From Rutidosis leptorrhynchoides (lineage: Eukaryota; Streptophyta; Magnoliopsida; Asterales; Asteraceae), in assembly GCF_046630445.1 (NCBI RefSeq), contig NC_092335.1, positions 633,956,501-634,020,500 on the forward strand: 64,000 nt of DNA. The letters run 5' to 3'. Of this stretch, positions 50,960 through 64,000 are shown piece by piece (the first letter of the stretch is position 1; every line of letters starts with the position of its first letter). The notes beneath the pieces are model-generated. The model was not told the origin of the DNA, made no database searches, and was given only the letters and a program-made list of their open reading frames with translations. The translations under genes were made by a program, and so were the position numbers.

Positions 50960-50960
50960 G
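49640..50960. repeat. Diverged direct duplication, period about 860 bp
   Basis: Paired landmarks are ttacgagttgaaaaagatcga (49735) with ttacaagttggaaaaagatt (50573), aggtaatgaaaactaatgga (49793) with aggtaatgaaaactattgaa (50655), and ctcggaataagttaggattt with its counterpart ctggaataagtcaggactta. Confidence 0.75.
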
Positions 50961-51100
50961 ATACAATTTCCTTTATGTATCGTTGTACAAGTTTGTCCAT
51001 TGTATCGGTTTCTTTCATGGCTAGAAAGTGAGTAGTTTTGGTGAGACGGTCAACAATAACCCAGATAGTGTCATAACCGCCTACCGTTTTCGGTAGCTGA
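50960..51100 (-). pseudogene. Element D integrase fragment
   Basis: The minus strand reads [20 protein letters not shown], then TTHFLAMKETDTMDKLVQRY IKEIVSRH, the start of a gypsy integrase catalytic core (with the aspartate of WVIVDRLTK). On the N-terminal side it is cut at 51100/51101 by element F. On the C-terminal side similarity stops after SRH and non-coding DNA follows. It is closely related to the homologous segment of element A (41782-41940). Confidence 0.9.
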
Positions 51101-51471
51101 TGTGTGCGAGGTGTAGTATGTAATACTATTAATTTTACTACGAAATACTATTAAATACAATACAATTTTACACAAGTTATTTATTTATTTATAGAATGGG
51201 ATATACCTAAACCTTGCTACAACACTTATAGGCAGTGTACCTAATCGTAGAGTAGTGTAGTTTTTAGTAAGTCCGGTTCGTTCCACAGGGAGCTAGCTGA
51301 GTTTAACGCTATATATGTTTTAAACTATATTTGTATCAATATATATATATAAGTAATATTATTATTATTATAAAAAGGGGGTTTTACCGTTTAATGACCG
51401 GTTTGTCGATTTTAGAACTTAAGTCACAATTAAAACCTAATGTAAAATATTAAATATAACTTAATTTAAAG
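51101..51471 (-). mobile_element. 3' LTR of element F, left portion
   Basis: Begins tgtgtgcgaggtgtagtatg at the D integrase break; the right portion resumes at 60775. The two are joined by the 5-bp duplication taaag (51467-51471 and 60770-60774) left by element G. Confidence 0.78.
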
Positions 51472-54755
<3,284 letters not shown>

Positions 54756-54782
54756 GTACTTGCCCGTTAATTTAAACTTCGT

Positions 54783-55028
54783 CCCGAAGTTTCAGTAAAA
54801 GTTCTCGGATGCACCAACAGTTGAGAATAGATGTGGATATTTCCGTTTTATTTGGTCTTCACGTTCCCAGGTGTGCTCGGGGCCTTTTCGTGAATTCCAA
54901 CGGATCTTCCAGGTGTGCTCGGGGCCTTTTCGTGAATTCCAACGGATCTTAACAACATGAATAAAGCTTTGTTTCGAACGTTCAACCTCACAATCCAGAA
55001 TTCCTATAGGTTTTTCGATGAAATGCAT
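54783..55028 (-). pseudogene. Element G polyprotein C-terminus, chromodomain-like
   Basis: The minus strand reads MHFIEKPIGILDCEVERSKQ, then IHVVKIRWNSRKGPEHTW, then a second KIRWNSRKGPEHTW and EREDQIKRKYPHLF. It is the tail of a Tekay-like gypsy polyprotein, matching VKVRWNAGRGPEFLWERED of element A. A 42-bp unit (54869-54910) is repeated exactly at 54911-54952, duplicating 14 residues in frame. The upstream integrase is deleted. Confidence 0.88.
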
Positions 55029-55275
55029 TTAATGTGAAGGTCATTCAAGGGAATAACGAGTATGTTGTCAACAAGACACTTTTTAAGATTCGAGATGGGA
55101 AATGGATGAACTTTAATTAACAGGAAGTATGGACTATAAATTACCATTCAGTCAACATTTTGTTAAAGTAAAGTTCACACTTAATTACAGTGGGGATCTA
55201 TTTGAGTGAGAGTTGATATCGTATGAAATTCCAGCTAAAAGAGTCTAGGTGTTAGAATATCTTGCCCTATGGACT

Positions 55276-55985
55276 TCATCCATGACTAGTTCTTGAAAAT
55301 TTCTGATTAATGGTGATTTTTATAGAATTGACATGTACTTCTTCACTATTTACTACATGTTCAAGGAATTGTACGATTCGTAGCCAAAGTTCACACTTGG
55401 AAAACTTGGCATACAGTTGTTCGTTCTTTAGGAGCTCTAGAATAAATCGCAAAGGTTGCTCATACTCTTTCTTGCTCTTGGAATAGATTAAGATGTCATC
55501 AATGAAAACGGTTACAAATTTAACAAGATAAGGTTTGCATGCATGGTTCATAAGATCCATGAATACAGCAGGAGCATGGGTTAAGTTAAAAGACATGACA
55601 AGAAACTTATAGTGTCTATAACGAGTTAGGAAAGTATTCTTAGAAACATTGGTTTCCTTGACTCTCAATTAATGATAACCCGATCTAAGATCAAGTTTCG
55701 AATAGATACGTGACCCTTGCAGTTGGTCAAACAGGTCATAAATAAGCGGGAATGGATAACGATTCTTGATGGTTAGCTTGTTGAGTTCTTGACAATTAAT
55801 ACACATTCTCAACGTGCCACCTTTCTTAATGAAAAGAATGGGTGCTCCTCACAGAGGCAAGCTAAGACGAATGAAACCTTTCTTCAAAAGCTCTTGGAGT
55901 TGGCTGGATGATTCCTTCATTTCGGGTGGAGCTAATCGGTATGGTACCTATGCAATAGGTACAGTACCGGGTGTGGATAGTTTAC
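55276..55985 (-). pseudogene. Element G reverse transcriptase fragment
   Basis: Reading leftwards from 55985: VPYRLAPPEMKESSSQLQEL, LLKKGFIRLSLPL-stop-GAPILF, [58 protein letters not shown], and the catalytic block FVTVFIDDILIYSKSKKEYE, ending at LRIVQFLEHVV. These are RT fingers and palm with the two adjacent aspartates kept. Stops fall at positions where relatives have Gln (before VPYR; between GYH and LRV) and Trp (before GAP). The thumb and everything towards integrase are gone; a short unrelated tail leads to the next remnant. Not functional. Confidence 0.92.
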
Positions 55986-56410
55986 AAGTAAAGGATTTAT
56001 AATATCTAGGGTTGATATTTTTAGTTGACAATGTAGAGATAAGGAGTATGTAATGGTACACAGTGGTCCTAATCTTGATCAAATCTTATTCCCATCATGA
56101 TCCATTAGGATTTCTGTATGACTTATCATAATATAATGACGTTGATCAAGTGTCATTATATTATTCTAAATCACACTTTTATCACTCCATAAGATTACTA
56201 CTATGTCATCTAGCCAATATGCATCTTCATCGAGGTGAATGATTCAATGGAAAATGAAAGAAAAGAAAGTAACATCATTCATTCATTTAAAAGAAAATAA
56301 CCAGAGTATTACAGAAACTTAACGGAATCTTCCAAAATATAAGAGTACTAAATGATAACATAAAGAACACTATGAGAAATTTAAATAACACTTGCAGTTG
56401 CCAAGACTCT
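55986..56410. other. Element G spacer between RT and gag remnants
   Basis: No coding similarity seen. It contains gttgatcaagtgtcattatatta-like DNA (56138-56162) also present in the internal regions of B (24616-24640) and C (34340-34365), in the same orientation, hinting at shared ancestry or an exchanged segment. Confidence 0.5.
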
Positions 56411-57340
56411 TCATTGTGCCTCTTCATTCTTCTTCTTATCTGAACATTGATTTTTGAAATGCCCTACTCCTCCGCAGTTATAGTAAGTAGGAACGGTTGC
56501 ATTTGCCTTTGTGGCTGGAGTTTTGGCTGATAGAGTAACAACTCTACAAGTCTTGGCTACGTGACCCACCTTCTCGCACTTGGTGCACTTGGCCTTACAC
56601 CATCCTTCATGATGTCTCTCACATTTTTTGCAATAAGGACATTTTCCCTTATACAACTTGTTGAATTTTCCTTTATAAAGCTTGTTGAATTTGCTTTTAG
56701 AATTTTCTTGCTTCATCCATTCTCTCTTCCTTTTTGCACCTTCTTTCTCCTTATGTTTGTCGATAAAATAGCTTGCCCTGCAAGCAGCTTCTTGTATGGT
56801 GCTCGGGTTCTCCAAGATAACATCTCTTCGTACTTCATTAGGCAATCCATTGATGTAGCATTGGATCCCTAGATATTCGGGAGTAGCCATGTGAATAAAC
56901 TCTTGAAATTGGTTGGTATAGCTCATGAGATCAGCATTCACCATTTCTATATTACTGAGCCCAGGTCTTTCAGTACTCTTGTATGTAGGGGGCGGGTAGC
57001 TTATAAAACTTTGATGAGAACGAATAGTCAAAAGGTTTTGCGGTACGCCATTGTGGCCATCGCCTTGAACAGAGGACTCGGACTTGGATTCTTCCTCAAC
57101 TGCTTCTTCTTCAATTCTCTCCTCCACAAACTCTTCCTCCTCGTCATCCCTATCATAGTTAGCATTAGTATGGGATTCTTCCAAATGAGGGTAGTGTGGA
57201 GGACTAGGAGGGACATAGTTTGGGTGGGTTGGTGAAAATGGCGGGGAAACGGGTCCATAAGTTGGTGTGTGGACAGATCTTTCGGAGTAGGATCCTTCGG
57301 ACTCATTGTCGGGGATGATGATCGGGCTATTGCGAGACAT
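56411..57340 (-). CDS. Element G gag, internally deleted, with zinc knuckles
   Basis: An open 309-codon minus-strand frame begins 184 bases inside the primer-binding site. Residues 1-60 are Pro/Ser-rich, 65-95 very acidic (DRDDEEEEFVEE). Then comes the C-terminal gag core (NQFQEFIHMATPEYLGIQCY INGLPNEVRRDV), a basic region with a repeated FNKLYKGK (lysine-rich, about 222-237), and the nucleocapsid part: CPYCKKCERHHEGWC, the knuckle CTKCEKVGHVAKTC, and a second knuckle NCGGVGHFKNQC whose first cysteine is replaced by tyrosine. The N-terminal half of the usual gag core is missing, consistent with an in-frame deletion. Gag forms the particle and binds element RNA; whether this shortened form can do so is unknown. 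Confidence 0.85.
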   Translation of the reverse strand: MSRNSPIIIPDNESEGSYSERSVHTPTYGPVSPPFSPTHPNYVPPSPPHYPHLEESHTNANYDRDDEEEEFVEERIEEEAVEEESKSESSVQGDGHNGVPQNLLTIRSHQSFISYPPPTYKSTERPGLSNIEMVNADLMSYTNQFQEFIHMATPEYLGIQCYINGLPNEVRRDVILENPSTIQEAACRASYFIDKHKEKEGAKRKREWMKQENSKSKFNKLYKGKFNKLYKGKCPYCKKCERHHEGWCKAKCTKCEKVGHVAKTCRVVTLSAKTPATKANATVPTYYNCGGVGHFKNQCSDKKKNEEAQ

Positions 57341-57523
57341 CCTAGAAGGTACGAAAGAACTAAGTTAGGTAAGTTCTAAGGTGGACGCAAAAGCACGAAT
57401 TAAAATGTAAGGAGAAAAATGCACTAGAACTAAAACAGGAAAGGTTATAGTCCTATAGATTGTTAAGGCACCAAACTAACACATAAGGCACACATAATAT
57501 GCAATCCTGGTTCTCTATAACAA

Positions 57524-57539
57524 CCTGGCTCTGATACCA
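57524..57539 (-). other. Primer-binding site of element G
   Basis: Plus strand cctggctctgatacca, i.e. tggtatcagagccagg on the coding strand, three bases from the LTR at 57543. The match extends to 16 bases, longer than in B and C. Confidence 0.9.
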
Positions 57540-57542
57540 CTC

Positions 57543-60212
57543 TGTCATACCCCCAAAAAGGGCCGGGGAAATATGACTTCACAATATCACAACACAAGTA
57601 TGTATAAACGAGAACGACTCTATATGAGACGTTTTAATTAAAAACCAATGTATTTATAAGCAGCGGTAAGTATTAAGTCATTACAATTGTATACTATAAT
57701 GTTCTAATGCAATAATACGAATGTATATATGCGGACTCCAAAAGTAGCAAAGTCCAAATAGCAAATAATATTTAGCAATCTTCACCTGAGACAAAACATG
57801 CTTAAAGAGTCAACCAAAAAGGTTGAGTGAACAACATAGGTTTAATAGTTATAACAAGTTTTAGACCACAAGATTTAAATAAGCGGTTTAATCAGTCCAG
57901 TAATAGTGCTGGTGTATATGATATCGATACTAACCATTGGTTACCCTAAATAGCGCTATTATGTCGTTCGTCATTATTATGTATCCATTGACCAGCGGTC
58001 ATCCAGATAGAGACGTCACCCTTAATAGCGCTATCACAATAACTAAGCTTGCCTTTATACGTAGCAATTAACGATATCATGGTAGGGATTAAGCATGAAT
58101 TAAAGCATGTTAGCAAACAGTTTGAACTGATCAAAAGAAAGTTTGAGTACTTGTGTCTAAGCGTAAAACAGTTTAAAAACAAGCATGTGTCTCACCCCAA
58201 AGTTTATAAAACAGTTAAGAAATAGTAAAAGAGGGGCTATGAAGTTCACCTTAATAGCAGATAGATATTCCACGCAAGTTATATGATCAGAGTGTTGAAC
58301 CCGGAGATCTCAACCTAGAGATACTATGTTCGATTAGTTAGTGTCTAATAGACGTAATGTTTGTTTATTAATATAGTAAACTATATTAACAGTGACCGTT
58401 CTCGAGAAAAGTTATATTTATGTAAGTGATAATATACTTAGTGTTATAAGTGTTACTATATAGGTATGTGTACATGTTATACTAATAATAGCATTATTGA
58501 TTACATTAATTATTCAACTATTGTGTAAGTTATCATTATATGTTACGTATATAATTATACCTATGTGATACATATATATTATTTATTTATAATACATGTA
58601 TTTATTTTAAACTATATGATACATATATGTAGTAAGTGTAGGTGTTACATATAGATAGGTGTAAGATGATACATATATATATACTCATTACTTTTTTTAT
58701 TATTAAGTTTACTAACTTATGTATTTTACATAATGCACATTCATACATACATTCACACGTACATATACATACTTATATACACATATATATACACGTATGC
58801 ATATATTTACATATACACACACACATATACATACAGTGTATACTTGCTCATACGTACGTTTGCATACATGCATGCACGTACACCATGATCATAACCTAAA
58901 TATCTTTAACATAAAATCTTAAGTTTCCAACATAATAACATGTCATTAATCAAAATCTTTATACTTCAACATAAAATCATGAGTTTGTGTCTTAATAACT
59001 AGTAGTCTTTTAACTCTAATCAAATTGTAATCTCATCTATCTTTAATCTATTTTCGACACAAAGATCATGATCATAATTAACCCTAATCTTTTATTCATA
59101 ACAATACCTTTTCATTATCTATCTCATACTCATTATTTACAAATCAAATTATTATCATTAACTACTTATTACTAACTACTTATAACACTTGATCAAACTT
59201 TTAACCTTTAACAACATCATTAATCTTTATCTACTTAATCTCTTTATTATCATAACTCTTAACATAACATTATTACTTTAATGATCATACTTTATATACT
59301 TATTCATACACATTAATACATCATTAATAATACTTGATCATACGCATTCTTAACCCTAAACTTCTTTTATCAATCTTAATTCATAATCTTTTAATCTTTA
59401 ACATTACCCATCTCAATTATCATAATCTTCTTTACACATAAATTCATAAGTTCTTATTTGTAGTTATAGCCTAAACTCCACATAAAATCATAATCATTAT
59501 ACATAACATGATACTTATTAATATATTTATATGTAATTCAATAAATAACAAAATTAACTAGGGTTTAAGACTCCCTTACTAAGATTGAGAGTATGTATTG
59601 ATGATGATGGTGTGCGAACAGGAACAGAAAACAGAAACAGCAATAACGAACCAAATATGGAGTCTGTTTTGGGTCAGAATGATCACGACAGAGACAGCAA
59701 CAAATAGCAGCAGGCTCAGCAACAATTATTTGATCACCAGGAGGTTTCTTTTGGGCTGTGTAATCACGACAGGAAGACAGAAAAATAGCAACAATTAATC
59801 AAACAATAAAAGCTGGTATGGATCGAACATATACAGCAGAAACCAGTAGCAAACTTACTTGATTTCCTGGACGTTTTACAGCAGAACTGGATGTAGGCTT
59901 GTTGGCGAATGGGAGGAGTGTTTAGTCGATAAAAGCAGGCTAGATAGGTGGTGATGATCGACTAGAAAACTGGAGAGAATGCGGGGTTTAGTTCGACAGA
60001 ATTTTGAGGGAAAGCAGGTAAATAAGTCGACTGGATTGCAGGGTTTATCTGTGGTGATTAAATCTGAAAATACATGATTGCTTTTATAGATTGTGGAGTT
60101 TCCTGGTTGAACTCTAACTCTTGAGGATTAAGGAAAGTATTTGAGTTAAACTAGGATCAATAGACTTGGAGTTCAAGCTAAAATGTGCAGCCAATTGATA
60201 ATGATTCATATG

Positions 60213-60306
<94 letters not shown>

Positions 60307-60769
60307 TACGGCATCCATGTTTATTTTTATATATTTATTGTTTTTTTTATATATAATTATTATTATTATTAATATTAAGGTTATATTATTTAAATACATT
60401 TTATTTATTTTATTAAACCCTAATCCTTTTTTTTATTTGTTTTAATTAGTTTGCATTAATTTTTATAGTTTATACAATAACACTTTTAAGTATTAATATA
60501 TATATATAGTTTATATTATTTATTACATACTAGGGTTAGGGTTTATTATTTAATATTAAATGGTATTAGGGTTTTGTAATTAATAGGTAAGGTTAGGTTT
60601 AGGGTTTTATACCATATTAGGGTTTTATATTAATTACGACCATTTAATGAAGGTATAAATGTTCGTTTGTTGAAATGGATAACAACCCTAATATTGATGC
60701 ACAGAATATGACGTTGAAACCCTAAGGATAACTTGATTAATTCAGATAGGAAAAATGTGGGTTGTTATA
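57543..60769 (-). repeat. 5' LTR of element G
   Basis: 3227 bp, near-identical to 51472-54755. The clearest block difference is at 57948-58035, where tagcgctatta replaces the partner's cacatcatgttc and agcgc replaces atcgc. Confidence 0.93.
60217..60302. repeat. (TA)n microsatellite
   Basis: About 43 TA units; see partner at 54147. Confidence 0.95.
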
Positions 60770-60773
60770 TAAA

Positions 60774-60885
60774 GCGTAAAGTAAATGACGATAAATAAAA
60801 GTGCGATAAAATAAAAGTACGATAATTAAAAGTGCAATAATTTAAAGTACGATAAATAAAATTACGATAAATAAAAGTGCGATGA
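60774..60885. repeat. Cluster of cgataaataaaagtg-type short repeats
   Basis: Seven or so variants of gcgataaataaaagt in a row, similar to 26109-26243 in element B. Confidence 0.8.
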
Positions 60886-61780
60886 GATATAAAATAAAGA
60901 AATTATGCTTATTTAAACTTCCGTAATCATGATGTTTGACGTGTTGATTTTAGTTTATTACCATGGGTTAATTGTCCTTTGTCCTGGATTATTCGATATG
61001 TCCATTTGGTTTTGTCCATAATAGTCCATCGGTCATAAATATAAAGTGCGAGAGTCTTCGCTAATTTAACCTTATACCCGAAGTCAAATATTCCAACTAA
61101 TTGGGGATTCGAACTGTAACAAGGTCTTAATACTTTGTTTAATGAATACACCAGGTTATCGACTGCGTGTAATCCAAGGTTTTAATACTTTGTTAACAAT
61201 TACACCAATTACCTTTGAATATAATCCACCCCTATTTTAATGAGTCCAGTGACTATTAATCCATCCCCGTGTCCGGTCAAATGAATAATTATTAGTATTT
61301 ATAGATATCCCGCCCACTGTACCCAGTCAAGCGTATGTGGTTATATATAAACACGTCAAATTATAAATCTCTATATTAAATCAATGAGATATCATTTAAT
61401 TAATATAAAGCCCATTAATAGCCCATAGTCCAATTTCCACAAGTGTCGGTCTTTTGTCCAAACCCCAATTATGGTCCAAAGCCCAATAACCCCGTCTTTA
61501 ATATTTAGTCTAACATCACGATTACTTCTGCTTAAATAAACATAATAATAACTTAGCTACGAGACATTAATTTAAAAAGGTTGAACATAAATTACAATGA
61601 GTATTAATCGCGTAGTGTTACAAGGACAGAATTTCGACTTACAAACTTAAAATATTTGTCACTATAACCTTATTATTATTAACTTAATATTAAAATTAAA
61701 ATTATAAAATAATTATAAATATATATTGAGAGATAGAGAGTAATTGAAAAATATGGTGTACATAAAACGTCGAGCAAACT

Positions 61781-61793
61781 GCCTTTTTATAGC
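61781..61793 (-). promoter_or_regulatory. TATA-like box of F LTR
   Basis: gctataaaaaggc on the minus strand, just upstream (on that strand) of DNA leading to the LTR end. Confidence 0.45.
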
Positions 61794-61811
61794 ACTTGGC
61801 CTCACTGTTAC

Positions 61812-61863
61812 AGCCATGCGAGCGCATGGTTTTTGTTCTTCCAGGCCATGCGATCGCATGGCC
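61812..61863. repeat. Perfect 20-bp palindrome and related copy
   Basis: ggccatgcgatcgcatggcc at 61844-61863 equals its own reverse complement. An imperfect version ccatgcgagcgcatgg lies at 61813-61828. Confidence 0.92.
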
Positions 61864-62334
61864 AGCTGGATCCAGATATTTTGTTTAGCAAAACGTGGGC
61901 TGCTGGTTTATTTTATTATATAATATAATATATATAATTATAATTATATATAATTATATATATTATATTATATTCTTGTGCATCGTTGACTTGTAATTTT
62001 AGGTCCGTTTCATCGCGCGTTGATACTCGGCTTATTTCCCGGTTCCGGATTTTCGAACGTCCTTTTGTACGATTTAATATCTTGTACTTTGCGTTTTGCG
62101 GCTTGTACTCTTGTAATTTTGAGACGTTTCTCAGCAATAATTTGAACCACTTGGATTGTACTTTGTACTTTGTACTTTTTGGTTGTTTGCGTCTTCAAAT
62201 CGTCGAATCTGTCTTTTGTCTTCACCTTTTATTATTTAAATGAATATCACTTGTAAATAGAACAATTGCAACTAAAAGTTTGTCTTTCTTGAAGGATAAT
62301 ACTATGAAATATGTGTTCGTTTTTAGCATTATCA

Positions 62335-64000
62335 AATATTCCCACACTTGAGCGTTGCTTGTCCTCAAGCAATATAGAACTTGAATATAGCTTTACTAGA
62401 ATCACTTCTTTATTCTTCACACTATGTACATCAGTGATTTTAATACGGCGGTATGAACAATGATAGTAGCGTTGTGGTTTACAGTGCCACATGACTATTA
62501 AAATTTAGATCCGTTAGGAAATTGGATCTTTATGAAAACATTTGATCTTTTAAAAATTCAATCTAGCTTTTACCCTAGATAAGTTTTCTGAAATAACCCT
62601 TCACCGGTGTTTGCAAAATGTTTGTGTGGGTTTTGTGGGTTTCAGATTTGAAAATTTTAGCTCAAAACTTATGGTTTTGTGTCACCCACTTGCTAACCTT
62701 GTATTGGGAAAGAAATACGTCAAATTTACTTGTTCCGTATATTACCTTTCGGTAAACTACCGTCCGGTTGTAAAGGAAAGCGTTGAACAAGCAACTGTTA
62801 AAGCAATGTCTAATGACATGCTTTTGATTATGGTCTATATCGTGTCGGATGCAATTACTATCCTTTGTAGGAGCAATAGTAAAGATCACCCTATAGTTTT
62901 TCAGTCTGGCACAAGGTCCTGTCTTCGACCATGCTATGCAACCACCGTTCTTACGGTTGACACCCGATTTGGTTCAGGTGACCTAATGAATTCCAGGTGA
63001 ATTCCTAGGATTTTACGTTCATTGGTAATGAACGCATTGAAAATAGGGTTTCAGAAAAAAATCGGTTTGTAATTTTGATCAAAATAATTTCTCGTTTAAG
63101 ATCGAGTTTAGATATCATCGAATTCCATGAGTTTGTAATTCTCAATCTTTAAAGTCAATCTCAAGGGTTGAGTAATATCAGGCTTAAAAGCTGATTTTTG
63201 ATCTTTTAAGGAGATTATCCTTTCTAGGGATCTGATTCATTAGTCTTATAAGCTAATTTGCATAGTGTCCCCCCATTGTACGAGACAGATCCTCTCATGG
63301 TTAGGATAAGTCTGACCACTTGCGACCCTGTTTGATGCTGACGTCCGTGGATTTCCAGCTGATTTTCGAGAAAACTTTTCAAGGTTTTTCGTAGACTCTA
63401 CAACTAGTCTGGACGACAACTTCCTGACCTAAATCAAGAAGCGCGTATCTTTTTCTCGGAAGACTGTACTTCCTTTTTTATTCCATTTATATTACAATAA
63501 ACTGGGTAAAACTGATTAATATTGTCTAAAACAAAAGTATCTTCAATTATTTGTATAAAAATATGTGATATATGTTCTAAATAACTTGGTAAATATTTCC
63601 CACACTTGGCTTTTATTTTTCTTTCTTTTCCTTTTTTTTTCTCTTCTATTCCATTTTAAATGAATTCAAGCGTTTTGGGTTGTTTCTCAATTTATGTCCT
63701 TTCCGAGGTAACAATAATTTCGGTGTTAATACCTAGTTTTATCGTTCATAAATATGTATAAACATGATTTTGAGTTCATTTAGTTGAAATTTTTTTAAAA
63801 TTTTTACTAGAAGTGGGTAGTCAGTATATAAGACTAGGGCTGTTCTTTATTATCAGAGAGCACTAGATTCTAATACAACTACTGCGTTACTAGTAAAGTT
63901 TAACGGTGGCTATTAAACCAAGTGTATAAGTCAATTTTTTTTTAAAAAATCCGAAAAATCTGAAAGAATTTAATCCCTTCCCACACTTAAGATCTTGCAA
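62335..64000 (-). other. Internal region of element F, 3' non-coding part
   Basis: No pol motifs are visible. The segment contains cttgtcctcaagcaat and repeated cccacacttgg / cccacacttaag motifs that I associate with the region between pol and the 3' LTR of plant gypsy elements. A plus-strand frame at 62611-63000 (antisense to the element) has no known domain and is not called. The element continues past the window end. Confidence 0.5.

Larger units (their letters stand above)
60775..62334 (-). mobile_element. 3' LTR of Ty3-gypsy element F, right portion
   Basis: Continues the LTR begun at 51101. It ends tttttagcattatca at 62334, so the minus-strand LTR starts tgataatgctaaaaacg. A minus-strand TATA-like gctataaaaaggc is at 61781-61793. 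The adjoining DNA to the right (aatattcccacacttgagcg) reads on the minus strand as the purine-rich tract before a 3' LTR. Total LTR length without G is about 1.9 kb. It includes the short repeats at 60774-60885 and the palindrome at 61844. Confidence 0.75.

Noticed and set aside
62611-63000. 129-codon plus-strand frame
   Set aside because: It is antisense within the F internal region, has no recognised domain, and the region is known only as non-coding in such elements.

Overview
The window reads as nuclear DNA of a flowering plant. The compositions, the intron-containing LOB-domain gene, and LTR retrotransposon families of a style I associate with Asteraceae (LTRs opening like tgtgatgacccggg or tgataatgctaaaaacg) suggest a daisy-family genome. 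That assignment rests on recollection of LTR motifs, not on a search. There is one convincing host gene, a LBD/LOB-domain transcription factor at 12737-14016. Nearly everything else is transposable-element DNA plus AT microsatellites.

Left part (1-18600). A decayed Ty1-copia element (H, + strand, about 985-2087 and 6819-7510) is split by a block holding the 5' LTR, primer-binding site and gag remnant of a second copia element on the - strand (I, 3799-6818) and an unassigned stretch with a 22-bp minisatellite. From 7.8 to 17 kb the DNA is gene-proximal and carries small elements with readable ends: a Helitron, a pogo/Emigrant-type MITE, a TIR element, a PIF/Harbinger-type MITE, a 5'-truncated L1 LINE, a hAT MITE with an 8-bp duplication, and a TRIM. 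The MITE and the LINE sit in different copies of one 159-bp tandem duplication, so each copy preserves the empty site of the other's insertion. The LBD gene lies between these.

Right part (18600-64000). A hAT transposase exon remnant abuts a truncated Ty3-gypsy element A (+). A is split inside its RNase H codons by a 22.3-kb insertion, element B (-, 18826-41124, duplication ctgaa). B's right LTR is itself split by its relative C (-, 30497-39751, duplication aatac). B and C have no visible pol but each keeps one related gag-position ORF after the primer-binding site. A's 3' LTR (42839 on) is followed by a further nest: an unidentified piece E, gypsy D (-), gypsy F (-, leaving the window on the right), and inside F's LTR the complete but internally deleted gypsy G (-, 51472-60769, duplication taaag). 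By eye the LTR pairs of C and G differ by about 1% outside repeats, and those of B by more, which fits the nesting order.

No rRNA genes, CRISPR arrays, intact tRNA genes or organellar segments were recognised. The most unusual items are the orphan ORF pair of B and C, a long-TIR element whose centre is a perfect palindrome of telomere-type repeats (22781-23469), tRNA-like segments inside B's LTRs, and the paired empty sites around the LINE and MITE.
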